A DNA stretch of 50,757 bases from Bacteroidota bacterium (GTDB lineage: Bacteria > Bacteroidota > Bacteroidia > Chitinophagales > Chitinophagaceae), in assembly GCA_014190475.1 (NCBI GenBank), contig BJGL01000009.1:1-50757 (forward strand), given 5' to 3'. The position numbers were made by a program, and so were the translations under genes. Under the pieces are notes generated by a model. It was not told where the DNA came from and ran no database searches. It saw nothing but the letters and a program-made list of their open reading frames with translations. This document shows positions 17,459-26,810 of this stretch, piece by piece. Within the stretch, counting starts at the first letter, position 1; each line of letters begins with the position of its first letter.

Positions 17459-18571
17459 TTACTCCCACCGAATTAATCGGTTCGTTAAAAAATAAATAAA
17501 AGCCGTCCAGCCCAGCAATAGGCCAATTTCAGTTCCACAAGAAAATAAGGACTCCCCTTCAAAAGAAATTTTTCGGAGGGCATCATTGAAATGACGAAGG
17601 GGCAAAACTGCACTGATTTGCTGTATCCACCTTGGGAAAACATCAACGGGGAAAAAAGTTCCAGATAAAATAAGCTGAGGCAAAGCAAATAAATTTATTA
17701 AGAGAGGGATTGATGAATCCACTTTGGCAATACTGCTAATTAAAAGGCCCGCACCCATGAGCAAAAAAAGCATGAGTGCTGTTAATAGTAAGATGGAGCA
17801 AAAAGTTAATAAACCACTGTGCAAGGTAAAGCCCATTACCCAATGTCCAAAAGCAATCAATACGGAAACACTCACTAGTTGAAAAAACAAACGACTGATT
17901 CCGATACCAATTAAAATATTAATCCGACGAATGGGTGTTGCAAAAAAACGTTTTAAGACCAGTTGTTCACGCAACCCGTAGAAGGTGAATGCAATTCCAA
18001 ATAATGTTGAAAATAAAATTGAAAACCCAATTTGACCGGGAAGTATAAAATCAATTGGCCGATAGGGTCTTACCTCTTCAATTTGTGGAGGGAGTAGCTG
18101 GATCAACTTTACCTGACCAGCTTGTGCAGCCTCTTGTTGCAGTACCAAGTAATCCAATTGTTGTAAGAAGCCGCCGGTAGAATTTCCACTGGCTGTAGTG
18201 GTAGTAAACTGTACTACCGCCCCATGAGGAGCAGTTGCCGTAGATCGGATTTGTAACACCCCTGTTAACCGACCACGAAGTAACGCTTGACGTAAGGATA
18301 CACTATCTGGATAACGAATAATTTTTATAAAGGGATTTTTCACCAACGCCTGGTAAAAAGGATGAGTAGTGTCGCTTCCTTGTTGGATAGCGATACTATA
18401 TTGCACCCCCTTGTCTTGCCGAAAGGCACCAAAAATGATTACAAAAAGAATGGGAAACGCAATGCTAAAAACTAACGCACTTGGATTAGCCAAGATGGCT
18501 TGAAAACTCGCCTTGATAATTGCCAGCATGGCACGGGACTGGCTATATGTAACAGGACCATTTGCTGCCAT
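17459..18571 (-). CDS. ABC-2 type transporter permease (no ATPase partner in window)
   Basis: A 370-residue integral membrane protein of the ABC-2 family. One membrane segment (about 30-50, ALVFSIAFPILFVIIFGAF) precedes a long extracytoplasmic loop (50-180), then five to six hydrophobic helices from about 185, including the conserved LFALPQLILSGTFFPVDVFP near residue 300. Such permeases export drugs, lipids or polysaccharide together with an ABC ATPase. No ATPase gene is seen on either side, so the partner must be elsewhere. ATG 18569-18571 is used; a second ATG at Met15 is possible. The downstream SRPBCC gene is probably co-transcribed. Confidence 0.85.
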   Translation of the reverse strand: MAANGPVTYSQSRAMLAIIKASFQAILANPSALVFSIAFPILFVIIFGAFRQDKGVQYSIAIQQGSDTTHPFYQALVKNPFIKIIRYPDSVSLRQALLRGRLTGVLQIRSTATAPHGAVVQFTTTTASGNSTGGFLQQLDYLVLQQEAAQAGQVKLIQLLPPQIEEVRPYRPIDFILPGQIGFSILFSTLFGIAFTFYGLREQLVLKRFFATPIRRINILIGIGISRLFFQLVSVSVLIAFGHWVMGFTLHSGLLTFCSILLLTALMLFLLMGAGLLISSIAKVDSSIPLLINLFALPQLILSGTFFPVDVFPRWIQQISAVLPLRHFNDALRKISFEGESLFSCGTEIGLLLGWTAFIYFLTNRLIRWE

Positions 18572-18611
18572 AGGAACAAATGTATCTCAATTTTAAGGAT
18601 ATTTGACTTGC

Positions 18612-19094
18612 ATGAATCTTGTCTACTTGCTTACCGGCTCCAATCTTGGTAACCGGGTTGAAAATTTAAATAAAGCAGCCCAGCTCATCACTGACAAGGG
18701 AGGATTGCTAAAAGCCCATTCAAAATTTTATCAAACCAGCCCCTGGGGACCCTTAGCACAACCCGACTATCTAAATCAAGCCCTAGCAGTGGAAACTACA
18801 TTGAATGCCCCTGCCTTCATGGAACAATTGTTACAAATTGAGGAAAATATGGGAAGAGTACGAAGCATAAAATATGGGCCCAGAATCATTGATATCGATA
18901 TTCTTTTTTTCGGGCAAGAAGTAATTCAAACCCCATTGGTACAGGTACCGCATCCAGAGGTACGTAATCGTCGTTTTGCCTTGACTCCGCTTGCGGAGAT
19001 TGCTTCCTCATTTGTTGATCCGCTCACGGGGAACTCGATTAGCCAATTACTTGCTACTTGTCAAGACCAGGGAACAGTCTTGCAATTCAACTAA
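18612..19094 (+). CDS. folK: 2-amino-4-hydroxy-6-hydroxymethyldihydropteridine diphosphokinase FolK
   Basis: Transfers pyrophosphate from ATP to the pterin in folate synthesis. The 160-residue protein starts at ATG 18612 with MNLVYLLTGSNLGNR, the family opening. The signature RIIDIDILFFG holds the catalytic Asp pair, and PHPEVRNRRFALTPLAEIA completes the C-terminal signature. An upstream TTG at 18603 adds three residues without conservation and was rejected. It begins a plus-strand operon with a deoxynucleoside kinase (14 bp later) and an MFS exporter. The FolK-dNK pairing is common in Bacteroidota. Confidence 0.95.
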   Translation: MNLVYLLTGSNLGNRVENLNKAAQLITDKGGLLKAHSKFYQTSPWGPLAQPDYLNQALAVETTLNAPAFMEQLLQIEENMGRVRSIKYGPRIIDIDILFFGQEVIQTPLVQVPHPEVRNRRFALTPLAEIASSFVDPLTGNSISQLLATCQDQGTVLQFN

Positions 19095-19108
19095 ATTGCA
19101 GGCAGCAA

Positions 19109-19741
19109 ATGAAGTATCAGTTTATTACCATAGAGGGCAATATTGGAGCCGGGAAAACTACGCTTGCTCAATTGCTCAGCAGACACTTTAAAGCACGTTT
19201 GATTCTGGAAGAATTTGCAGATAATCCCTTTTTGCCCAAATTTTATGAACACCCTGACCAGTATGCATTTCCCGTCGAGCTTTTTTTTATGGCAGAACGC
19301 TACAAACAGCTAAAGGAATTGTTACAACAACAAGATCTATTTCAACAAGTCACTATTTCCGATTACCTATTCACCAAGTGTCTGTTATTTGCCAAGGTAA
19401 CTTTACCAGCAGATGAATACCGCCTCTATCAACGTCTTTTTGATATTATTCATCAACAACTTGTACAACCCGACTTGCTCGTTTACTTGCATGCTCCCGT
19501 AGAAAAACTGCAGGCCAACATCAAAAAGAGAAACCGGGCTTACGAGCAGAATATTTCAGACAATTATTTACAGCAGCTTCAAGAAACCTATACACACTAT
19601 CTTCGGCAACAAGCTTCTCGTACACTTTTTGTAGACGTATCACAGGCAGATTTCCTTTACAATGATGCACACCTACAGACTTTGATTAATGCGCTTGACA
19701 AAACCTATGAACCCGGAATCCATTATATAGATCTTCCATGA
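19109..19741 (+). CDS. Deoxynucleoside kinase (dGK/dAK-like)
   Basis: A 210-residue kinase that phosphorylates deoxynucleosides for salvage. The P-loop is GNIGAGKT (10-17), directly after the start MKYQFITIE. The substrate site has FFMAERYKQL, and the C-terminal lid motif is KRNRAYEQ, with arginines that close over ATP. ATG 19109 is preferred over a longer frame beginning in folK because the residues before it show no family resemblance. It overlaps the MFS gene by ATGA. Whether it prefers dA, dG or dC cannot be told from sequence. Confidence 0.92.
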   Translation: MKYQFITIEGNIGAGKTTLAQLLSRHFKARLILEEFADNPFLPKFYEHPDQYAFPVELFFMAERYKQLKELLQQQDLFQQVTISDYLFTKCLLFAKVTLPADEYRLYQRLFDIIHQQLVQPDLLVYLHAPVEKLQANIKKRNRAYEQNISDNYLQQLQETYTHYLRQQASRTLFVDVSQADFLYNDAHLQTLINALDKTYEPGIHYIDLP

Positions 19742-20982
19742 AACGCTGGTATCAAATACCATACTTGTCCCAACCAGTCATCAATGCGGAGTTTACTTCG
19801 TACATCGTTGCCCGTATTTTATTCATCGCTGGCTTGCGGATGACACCTGTATTATTAGGTTGGCGTCTCTATGAAATTACTGGAAGTAAGTTGGCCCTTG
19901 GTATGCTAGGATTGTCTGAAGTTATTCCCGCCATTGCCCTGGCCTTACCAGCCGGTGTGCGGGTGGACAGAAGTGACAAACGAAAATTGCTGACCACCTG
20001 CATGGGCCTTTATTTAGTGTTGATGGCTGGCCTAATGGCAGCAACTTCAGACTGGTATACCCAGCAATATTCCAATCTTGTTTCCGAATGGACTATTTAT
20101 CTATTGATGGCTGGCACTGGCGCTGTTCGCGCTTACTCGGGTGCAGCTTTTAATGCATTTTTAGCACAACTCGTGCCCACTGAGTCCTTGGTAAAAGCAG
20201 CCTCCATCAATAGCATGGTTTGGTTAATTGCTGCGGTAATTGGCCCCGCATTTGCCGGATTACTGATGGGTTATACGAACATTACAGTTGCTTTTATTCC
20301 TGTGCTGGTCCTGCCTTCCATTGCAATACTATTATTTCAGCGAATAGCCCCTAAACCGATTAGCTGGCAAGGAACTTCTAAAACATGGGAAGGTGTAAAA
20401 GAAGGTCTGCAATTTGTTTGGAACCAGAAGGCCTTACTAAGCGCCATGAGCTTGGATATGTTTGCAGTTTTGTTTGGGGGGGCAGTAGCCTTGCTCCCCG
20501 CATTTGCCAATGATATCCTGAAAGTTGGTCCACAAGGATTAGGTTGGCTGGTAGCGGCTACCTATATAGGAAATTTTATTGCGTTGGCCTGGTTTACCAA
20601 AAGACCCCTGAAAAGGAAACAAGGAAAAGCTCTTCTGGTTGTAGTCGCTGGTTTTGGGCTTTGCATTCTGGTGTTTGCCTTATCACAAAATTTCTGGCTT
20701 AGCTTTTTTGCCTTGCTGGCATCTGGACTTTTTGATGGTGTGAGTATGATTGTACGAGGTACCATTGTACAACTTTTTGTGCCCGACGAAATGCGAGGCC
20801 GTGTGTCCGCTGTTAATTCGATGTTTATTAACTCCTCCAATGAATTGGGGCAATTTGAAAGTGGTGTAGCGGCCACCGCAATGGGGTTAATTCCCTCTGT
20901 GATTTTTGGCGGATGCATGACGCTGCTTATTGCAGGCATTACCTGGTTCAAGAGTCCAACCCTGCGAAAATTTGAATACTAA
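19738..20982 (+). CDS. MFS transporter (MFS_3/EntS-like)
   Basis: A 414-residue major facilitator with about 12 membrane segments. The cytoplasmic loop 2-3 motif is PAGVRVDRSDKRKLL, a variant of motif A (GxxxDRxGRR). The second half contains DGVSMIVRGTIVQLFVPDEMRGRVSAVNS in two parts, typical of the EntS/MFS_3 group, which export siderophores, macrolides or other small molecules. The start overlaps the kinase stop (ATGA at 19738), so it is translationally coupled. Its end overlaps the convergent YkgJ-type gene by 4 bp. The substrate is unknown. Confidence 0.9.
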   Translation: MKRWYQIPYLSQPVINAEFTSYIVARILFIAGLRMTPVLLGWRLYEITGSKLALGMLGLSEVIPAIALALPAGVRVDRSDKRKLLTTCMGLYLVLMAGLMAATSDWYTQQYSNLVSEWTIYLLMAGTGAVRAYSGAAFNAFLAQLVPTESLVKAASINSMVWLIAAVIGPAFAGLLMGYTNITVAFIPVLVLPSIAILLFQRIAPKPISWQGTSKTWEGVKEGLQFVWNQKALLSAMSLDMFAVLFGGAVALLPAFANDILKVGPQGLGWLVAATYIGNFIALAWFTKRPLKRKQGKALLVVVAGFGLCILVFALSQNFWLSFFALLASGLFDGVSMIVRGTIVQLFVPDEMRGRVSAVNSMFINSSNELGQFESGVAATAMGLIPSVIFGGCMTLLIAGITWFKSPTLRKFEY

Positions 20983-21470
20983 GGCTTGGGAATAGCTTCC
21001 ATCAAACGTTCAATTACCACATAAGTAATCGGACAAAATGTGGTATTCTTCAATGTAAGCGGCACTCTTTTTACCAGTACATCCTCATCGGTGTAAGGAA
21101 ATCGTCTGCAATCAGAGGGCCTGTCCTCGTAAATACTGCAATAATTATCGCTACCCAAGAACGGGCAGGGCGTTTGTTGCAAAATAAAATCACCATCCTG
21201 ATCCTCCTTGAGATAGTTTTCAATAAATACCCCCTCTTTTAACCCCAACCGCTTACTGATTCGCTTGATATCCGGTGTTTTGAAACGGGGGGAGTAGCCT
21301 TTGCAACAATTCGCACAACTAAGACAATCCACCTTGTCAAACGCTTCCTCATGAAATACCCCTTGCCGCTTCAACACTTCGTTTTTTGAAACGCGTTGGA
21401 GAAACTGCTTGTAGATTTTTTGACGTTCGGCAGATTTCTTTTCCCAGTTTACTAACAAGGGCTTGTTCAT
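20979..21470 (-). CDS. YkgJ family cysteine-cluster protein
   Basis: A 163-residue cytoplasmic protein with the eight-cysteine pattern of YkgJ/CxxCxxCC proteins: DCLSCANCCKG, then TPCPFLGSDNYCSIY and RPSDCRRFPY, thought to hold an iron-sulfur or zinc site. The ATG at 21470 (MNKPLLVNWEKK) is preferred; the upstream extension MCAKLRLSSFLCR lies in the divergent promoter region. A near-match to the -7 box on this strand (TTTCTTTG, complement of 21475-21482) sits 4 nt before that ATG. Function in the family is not settled. Confidence 0.88.
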   Translation of the reverse strand: MNKPLLVNWEKKSAERQKIYKQFLQRVSKNEVLKRQGVFHEEAFDKVDCLSCANCCKGYSPRFKTPDIKRISKRLGLKEGVFIENYLKEDQDGDFILQQTPCPFLGSDNYCSIYEDRPSDCRRFPYTDEDVLVKRVPLTLKNTTFCPITYVVIERLMEAIPKP

Positions 21471-21494
21471 CCGGCAAAGAAAGGAACTTAACCG

Positions 21495-21502
21495 TAATTT
21501 TG
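21495..21502 (+). promoter_or_regulatory. -7 promoter box for gcvP
   Basis: TAATTTTG is an exact TAnnTTTG match, 27 nt upstream of the gcvP ATG in a 59-bp divergent spacer. No TTTG is seen at the ideal -33 distance. There is no room for a glycine riboswitch. Confidence 0.5.
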
Positions 21503-21529
21503 CACACAAATTGAACGCTTAACCCCACT

Positions 21530-24394
21530 ATGGATATTCTTCGTAATCAAACAACCGAATTCAGCAACCGACACATTGGTTCTATCAGCCAGACACAAGA
21601 AATGCTCAGCGTGATAGGCGAAAAAGATATTGCATCGCTGATCAGCAAAACTGTGCCTGCCGGTATCAGGATGGAACGCGCATTGAACGTTCCCAGTGCC
21701 ATGACTGAACATGCCTATTTGCAACATATTCGTACAGTAGGACAACAAAACCAAGTATGGAAAACGTATATCGGCCAAGGGTATTACAATACCATCACCC
21801 CTTCTGTTATTCTTCGTAATATTTTTGAGAACCCAGGATGGTATACGCAGTACACGCCCTACCAAGCAGAAATTGCACAAGGCCGTTTGGAAAGTTTGTT
21901 GAATTTCCAAACTATGGTCTCCGATTTAACCGGACTTCCCATTGCAAATGCTTCCTTGCTCGATGAAGCCACTGCAGCTGCGGAAGCCATGACCATGTTT
22001 TTTAACACACTAAACAAACAAGATCACATTGACAGACCTCGCTTTTTTGTTGACAAGGAGGTATTCCCACAAACAAAAGATTTATTACGAACTCGTGCTC
22101 TGCCCATACAAATTGAGTTAGTAGAAGGAGATTATAAAACCGCTTCACTAGATGAAACTTATTTTGGCGCTATACTACAATACCCCAACGATAAAGGCGC
22201 AGTAGTTGACTATCGTCAATTTATTCAAACTGCACATGAAAAAGGTGCCTTTGTAGTAATGGCCACAGACTTACTCGCGCTCACACTACTTACTCCCCCA
22301 GGTGAGCTGGGGGCCGATGTAGCAATAGGATCCGCGCAGCGTTTAGGCGTACCACTTGGTTTTGGTGGACCGCATGCTGCTTTCTTTGCAACACGCGACG
22401 ATTTCAAAAGAAATATTCCAGGAAGAATTATTGGGGTGAGTATTGACGCCAAGGGAAAAAGAGCCCTTCGCATGGCATTACAAACCAGAGAGCAACATAT
22501 CAAACGGGAAAAAGCTACCTCTAATATTTGCACGGCACAGGCATTACTCGCTAATATGGCTGCGATGTACGCAGTATTTCATGGACCAGATGGATTAAAA
22601 AATATTGCAAGCCGTATCACAACCTTAACCCGATTAGTAGCAGATGCACTGAAAGAGAGAGGCTATAAACTCATCTCAGCACATTATTTTGATACGATCA
22701 CTATTCAAACTGATCGCGTTTCAACGATTCGAGCTAAAGCAACTGCACAGCGCATCAATCTTCGTTACACAGACAATGACTTGGTTGCCCTTTCACTTGA
22801 TGAAACCACCAGCCTGGAGGATCTCTACGAGTTGATCAATTGTTTTGAGGACGATAAACAACCGGTGAGTTTTTCATTGGATAAAACACAAACCACGCAA
22901 AACTGGCCCGCTGCATTAAATCGAAACAGTACGTATTTAACACAAGCTGTATTCAATACGTGTAAGAGCGAGAGTCAGATGATGCGCTATATTAAACAGC
23001 TGGAGAACAAAGATCTTTCACTGAACACTTCGATGATTTCGTTGGGAAGTTGTACGATGAAATTGAACGCAGCCAGCGAGATGATTCCACTAAGTTGGCC
23101 TGAATGGAACAGTTTACATCCCTTCATTCCCCAAGAGCAAGCCAAAGGATATCATACCATCATGGAGGAGTTAAGCCAATACCTCTGCGATGTGACTGCG
23201 TTTGATGCATGCAGCCTACAACCGAATAGTGGTGCACAAGGCGAATATGCAGGTTTGTTGACTATACGTGCTTATCATGCGGCACAGGGTAATCCGCATC
23301 GTGATGTTATGCTAATCCCTATTTCTGCTCACGGCACTAATCCAGCCTCAGCAGTAATGGCTGGTATGAAAGTGGTGGTAGTAAAAGCATTGGATAACGG
23401 ATACATCGATTTGGATGATTTACGTCAAAAGGCAGAGGCTAATAGCCAACAATTAGCTGGTATCATGATCACCTATCCCAGCACCTATGGGGTTTATGAG
23501 GAAACGGTGAAGGAGATCACCAGCATTGTTCACCAACATGGTGGACAGGTGTATATGGATGGCGCCAACATGAATGCCCAAGTTGGACTAACAGCACCAG
23601 GCTTAATTGGAGCGGATGTTTGCCACTTGAATCTTCATAAAACATTTGCAATTCCTCACGGTGGTGGTGGGCCTGGCATGGGTCCCATTTGTGTTAAAGA
23701 ACACTTGAAACCATTCTTACCCGGACATATTACGCAGGGAACTGTTGATGCTGTATCCGCCGCCCCCTATGGCTCTGCCATGATTCTTTTGATCTCCTAC
23801 GCCTATATCAGAATGCTGGGAGCTGCTGGATTAAAAGGAGCAACCGAGTATGCGATATTGAATGCAAATTATATGCGTGCACGATTGGCTGGTCATTACG
23901 ATATACTTTACACCAATCAGAGTGGACAATGTGCACACGAATTTATAGTAGACTTACGCCCCTTTAAAAAATCAGCAGAGATTGAAGCAGAGGATGTGGC
24001 CAAACGTTTGATGGATTATGGTTTCCATGCTCCCACCATGAGCTTTCCCGTAGCAGGAACAATTATGATTGAGCCCACTGAAAGCGAGGATAAGGCCGAA
24101 CTGGATCGTTTTTGTGATGCCATGATTGCAATCCGCGAGGAGATCAGAGCAATAGAGGAAGGAAAAGCCGATAAGAAAGACAACCTGCTAAAAAATGCAC
24201 CTCATACACAGGCAACTGTAATAGCGGATCAATGGCCACATGCTTATTCACGTACAGAAGCAGCTTTCCCACTTTACTATGTTACGCATAACAAATTCTG
24301 GCCCTCCGTATCTCGGGTAAATAACACCCACGGGGATCGGAATTTGATTTGTACTTGTGAGCCCATGGAAAGTTATATGCAGGAAAAAGCCTAA
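21530..24394 (+). CDS. gcvP: Glycine dehydrogenase (decarboxylating), P-protein of the glycine cleavage system
   Basis: The 954-residue, one-chain P-protein decarboxylates glycine and loads the aminomethyl group on the H-protein lipoyl arm. The N-terminal half carries FSNRHIGSI and YTPYQAEIAQGRLESLLNFQ; the C-terminal half carries NTSMISLGSCTMKLN, QPNSGAQGEYAGL and the PLP-lysine motif LNLHKTFAIPHGGGGPG with K704. Full length suggests it is functional. gcvT, gcvH and lpd are not in the window, which is common in Bacteroidota where gcv genes are dispersed. The 3' end overlaps the convergent superoxide dismutase by 4 bp. Confidence 0.98.
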   Translation: MDILRNQTTEFSNRHIGSISQTQEMLSVIGEKDIASLISKTVPAGIRMERALNVPSAMTEHAYLQHIRTVGQQNQVWKTYIGQGYYNTITPSVILRNIFENPGWYTQYTPYQAEIAQGRLESLLNFQTMVSDLTGLPIANASLLDEATAAAEAMTMFFNTLNKQDHIDRPRFFVDKEVFPQTKDLLRTRALPIQIELVEGDYKTASLDETYFGAILQYPNDKGAVVDYRQFIQTAHEKGAFVVMATDLLALTLLTPPGELGADVAIGSAQRLGVPLGFGGPHAAFFATRDDFKRNIPGRIIGVSIDAKGKRALRMALQTREQHIKREKATSNICTAQALLANMAAMYAVFHGPDGLKNIASRITTLTRLVADALKERGYKLISAHYFDTITIQTDRVSTIRAKATAQRINLRYTDNDLVALSLDETTSLEDLYELINCFEDDKQPVSFSLDKTQTTQNWPAALNRNSTYLTQAVFNTCKSESQMMRYIKQLENKDLSLNTSMISLGSCTMKLNAASEMIPLSWPEWNSLHPFIPQEQAKGYHTIMEELSQYLCDVTAFDACSLQPNSGAQGEYAGLLTIRAYHAAQGNPHRDVMLIPISAHGTNPASAVMAGMKVVVVKALDNGYIDLDDLRQKAEANSQQLAGIMITYPSTYGVYEETVKEITSIVHQHGGQVYMDGANMNAQVGLTAPGLIGADVCHLNLHKTFAIPHGGGGPGMGPICVKEHLKPFLPGHITQGTVDAVSAAPYGSAMILLISYAYIRMLGAAGLKGATEYAILNANYMRARLAGHYDILYTNQSGQCAHEFIVDLRPFKKSAEIEAEDVAKRLMDYGFHAPTMSFPVAGTIMIEPTESEDKAELDRFCDAMIAIREEIRAIEEGKADKKDNLLKNAPHTQATVIADQWPHAYSRTEAAFPLYYVTHNKFWPSVSRVNNTHGDRNLICTCEPMESYMQEKA

Positions 24395-25137
24395 GCAATC
24401 ATATATCTTCTTTCTACTACCTCCCAATTAAATAAAGACCAGCACGCAGCAATGTAGTCTGGTCTTTTATTTTGGTATTTCAGGTAATAAGCGTGTTCCC
24501 ACACATCCAATCCAAGTAACGGAACACCCTTTAGATCGGTTAGATCCATAAGTGGATTATCTTGATTAGGCGTAGAGCCAACTTTTAATTTCCCATCTGC
24601 TGTTTTAACCAACCAAGCCCATCCACTGCCAAACCGATTACGTGCCGCATCACTGAATTGAGTTTGAAAATTTTCAAACGAGCCAAACTGTGTTCGAATT
24701 GCCTCCATTAATTGACCCGATGGCTTATTAGTCTGTCCGCCACGCACCGGTGCTAGAGATCGCCAAAAAAACTCATGATTATAATGCCCGCCTGCATTGT
24801 TACGCATCTTGGCAGCGTACATTGAAATTCGACCAAGGAGTTCCGTGAGTTTGACTTTTGAAATATCAATATTTTCTATCGCACAAGCATCGGCAAGATT
24901 CTTCGTGTAACCTGCAGCATGCTTTGTGTAGTGGATTTCCATGGTAAGTGCATCAATTGCTGGCTCCAGTGCTGGGTATGAATAAGCGAGAGCTTGCTGT
25001 GTGAAACCAATTTCCTCAGCACCTAAAACTGCTGTCTGTGTAACGAGTGCTTTACCAGATTGAGCAAGGGCAGGTGAAATGGTTCCCCACAAAGAAACCA
25101 AGCCCGCCGTTTTGATAAAAGTTCTTCTAGATTTCAT
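24391..25137 (-). CDS. Tat-type exported superoxide dismutase (Mn-type signature)
   Basis: A 248-residue Fe/Mn superoxide dismutase with a Tat-like leader: SRRTFIK at 3-9, then a hydrophobic stretch ending SPALAQS near 26. Metal ligands align as H69, H121, D211 and H215, with gateway Tyr Y77. Gly at 117 (AGGHYNH) and Gln192 (TPNQDNP) are the residues usual for Mn enzymes rather than FeSOD. It is predicted to detoxify superoxide outside the cytoplasm, which is less common than cytosolic SodA. It stands alone on its strand, divergent from an outer-membrane protein gene. A weak -7 box (TAACTTGT, complement of 25154-25161) lies 16 nt upstream. Confidence 0.93.
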   Translation of the reverse strand: MKSRRTFIKTAGLVSLWGTISPALAQSGKALVTQTAVLGAEEIGFTQQALAYSYPALEPAIDALTMEIHYTKHAAGYTKNLADACAIENIDISKVKLTELLGRISMYAAKMRNNAGGHYNHEFFWRSLAPVRGGQTNKPSGQLMEAIRTQFGSFENFQTQFSDAARNRFGSGWAWLVKTADGKLKVGSTPNQDNPLMDLTDLKGVPLLGLDVWEHAYYLKYQNKRPDYIAACWSLFNWEVVERRYMIA

Positions 25138-25166
25138 AAGCTGAGATTTTGCAACAAGTTACTGCA

Positions 25167-25174
25167 TAAATTTG
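25167..25174 (+). promoter_or_regulatory. -7 promoter box 3 nt before the transporter-like gene
   Basis: TAAATTTG is an exact TAnnTTTG match. Only GAG separates it from the ATG at 25178, so a transcript starting at the usual distance would begin at or inside the start codon (leaderless). Confidence 0.45.
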
Positions 25175-25177
25175 GAG

Positions 25178-25969
25178 ATGCATAGGACCGTTCACAGGGA
25201 AGCAGCTACACCCAAAATAATTATACTATTTCTTTTTGCAGCTGTTCTTTTCCAAGAAATCAAAGCTCAGCAAACAGGGAGAATGGACACGGACCGACCG
25301 GACCAAACAGAATCCGTTTCCTTAACTAAAAAAGGATACTTGCAAGCGGAAATAGGATTTAATAAAGAAAAATATGGAAGCGAATTTAATTGGGTGCATC
25401 CCACCGCACTTTGGAAACTTGGATTAAGTTCTCGTTTTGAACTTCGATTAATTACAGAAGCCAATACCCTAGAGACGGGATCATCAAGAATTAGCGGATT
25501 AGTCCCTACTCAAATCGGAGGTAAAATAGCGCTATGGAAAGAAAATGGATTGATTCCGCAAACCTCCCTGATTTTTCATACGGGCATCCCGGCACTGGGA
25601 TCTTCCAACTTTAAAACACCTAATCTTTCTCCAAACTTTCGATTCACCTTACAACATACCCTCACCGATCGCATTGCGCTAGGTTATAACCTTGGAGCTG
25701 AATGGGATGGTAATGGCGGCTCTCCTGACTGGATTTATACACTAGCCCCTGGAATTAATTTAGGCGAACGATGGTATGCTTATGCTGAGGTTTTTGGAAG
25801 TATTCGATCGATGGAGAAGCCTTTACATGGAATTGACGGAGGTATAGCCTATTACTTCAACGACAATTGTAAAATTGATTTCTCCGGGGGAAAAGGACTT
25901 AATGACCAATCCGTAACCTACTACATAGCACTGGGATTCTCCTTCCGAATCAACGTACTCAATCGTTAG
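25178..25969 (+). CDS. Outer-membrane transporter-like barrel (PF13557 type)
   Basis: A 263-residue protein with a signal peptide (IIILFLFAAVLFQEIKA-QQ) and a beta-barrel that begins with the family hallmark MDTDRPDQTESV and continues with alternating strands to a C-terminal YYIALGFSFRI. This is the MetA-pathway phenol degradation family, often annotated simply as transporter; the true cargo is not known. A TTG at 25172 is an alternative start, but the ATG at 25178 is preferred. It overlaps the convergent barrel gene by 11 bp at the 3' end. Confidence 0.8.
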   Translation: MHRTVHREAATPKIIILFLFAAVLFQEIKAQQTGRMDTDRPDQTESVSLTKKGYLQAEIGFNKEKYGSEFNWVHPTALWKLGLSSRFELRLITEANTLETGSSRISGLVPTQIGGKIALWKENGLIPQTSLIFHTGIPALGSSNFKTPNLSPNFRFTLQHTLTDRIALGYNLGAEWDGNGGSPDWIYTLAPGINLGERWYAYAEVFGSIRSMEKPLHGIDGGIAYYFNDNCKIDFSGGKGLNDQSVTYYIALGFSFRINVLNR

Positions 25970-26810
25970 TTTTTCGTTTTAGTGCCCCCAGAAAACTGGT
26001 CTCAAGACTCAATAGCCAACTTCGCTGCATCATTCTTTTCATATCGCTATCTAGCTGAAAACGATACCCTATATTCAACTTTGTTTTACTGGCCAAGATC
26101 AATTGCATAGCAGGCGCAAGATCTACATAGTATAAAGAGCGGTCTAGCGCCCTTTGTGTTAATAGCTCTAGGTAAAAATTAAGATTAGTTTGTTTGTAAC
26201 TGGTATAGGTTCTAGGAAATACTAAATAACCAGCCGATAGGTTGAATTGCGCAGAGGTAAATGGATGTAAAACGCCATGCCTTACTTTATCCCAACGGTA
26301 GTAATGAAATACCTGCGTCTGGCTAATTGTTCCTGAGAGGGCAAACTTGTTCCAAAGCTGTGTGAGAATTAAACCTGCTTCCATCCCCGAACGATCTCCG
26401 CCTAAATTAATCTCATCATAATGGAAAGGTGCATTGGTACGAGCCGCTTCAAAATAGCCCGCCATTCGAAAATGACGATGAATATCATCGTTGGACAAAA
26501 ACCGATACTTCGCATAAATATGGTAGGACTCTAGTTTTGCTTGAGTAGAATACATGGAAGAAAGAGTGCCTCCTAAACGAATAGTTAAGTTTTTATTCAT
26601 GCCCAAAAACACTTGCGGAGCAGTTCGAAAAGAAAACTGATTTAGCAATGCCGTCTCCTGAACCAGATGATTTTTCAATTTGACACTAACGGAGCGGGCG
26701 GGCAAAGTGGAAGCAGGTTCGTTATAAACATAAAGCTCCTGACTGAAAAGGGGCATTGCAGCTTGCAGGACAAGAAAAAAAACTATAAAAAAACCAAATG
26801 AATGCTTCAT
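25959..26810 (-). CDS. Outer-membrane beta-barrel protein, last gene of the metal/thiol cassette
   Basis: A 283-residue protein with a signal peptide ending at PLFSQ-E and many amphipathic strands (for example LTIRLGGTLSSMYS, YHIYAKYRFL, TKLNIGYRFQL), consistent with a small barrel or a DUF-type outer-membrane protein. I do not recognise a family with confidence. It overlaps the TlpA gene by ATGA (26807-26810), which couples their translation and puts it at the end of the porin-HYC_CC_PP-HMA-HMA-TlpA series. From that setting a role in metal or thiol traffic is inferred. Confidence 0.7.
   Translation of the reverse strand: MKHSFGFFIVFFLVLQAAMPLFSQELYVYNEPASTLPARSVSVKLKNHLVQETALLNQFSFRTAPQVFLGMNKNLTIRLGGTLSSMYSTQAKLESYHIYAKYRFLSNDDIHRHFRMAGYFEAARTNAPFHYDEINLGGDRSGMEAGLILTQLWNKFALSGTISQTQVFHYYRWDKVRHGVLHPFTSAQFNLSAGYLVFPRTYTSYKQTNLNFYLELLTQRALDRSLYYVDLAPAMQLILASKTKLNIGYRFQLDSDMKRMMQRSWLLSLETSFLGALKRKTND

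Noticed and set aside
20562-20951. 129-codon minus-strand ORF inside the MFS gene
   Set aside because: Antisense to membrane-helix coding sequence, which commonly gives long shadow frames.
21471-21529. Glycine riboswitch before gcvP
   Set aside because: The divergent spacer is only 59 bp, too short for the aptamer.
21488-21910. 140-codon minus-strand ORF opposite gcvP start
   Set aside because: It lies opposite conserved gcvP N-terminal coding sequence; its composition is that of a shadow frame.
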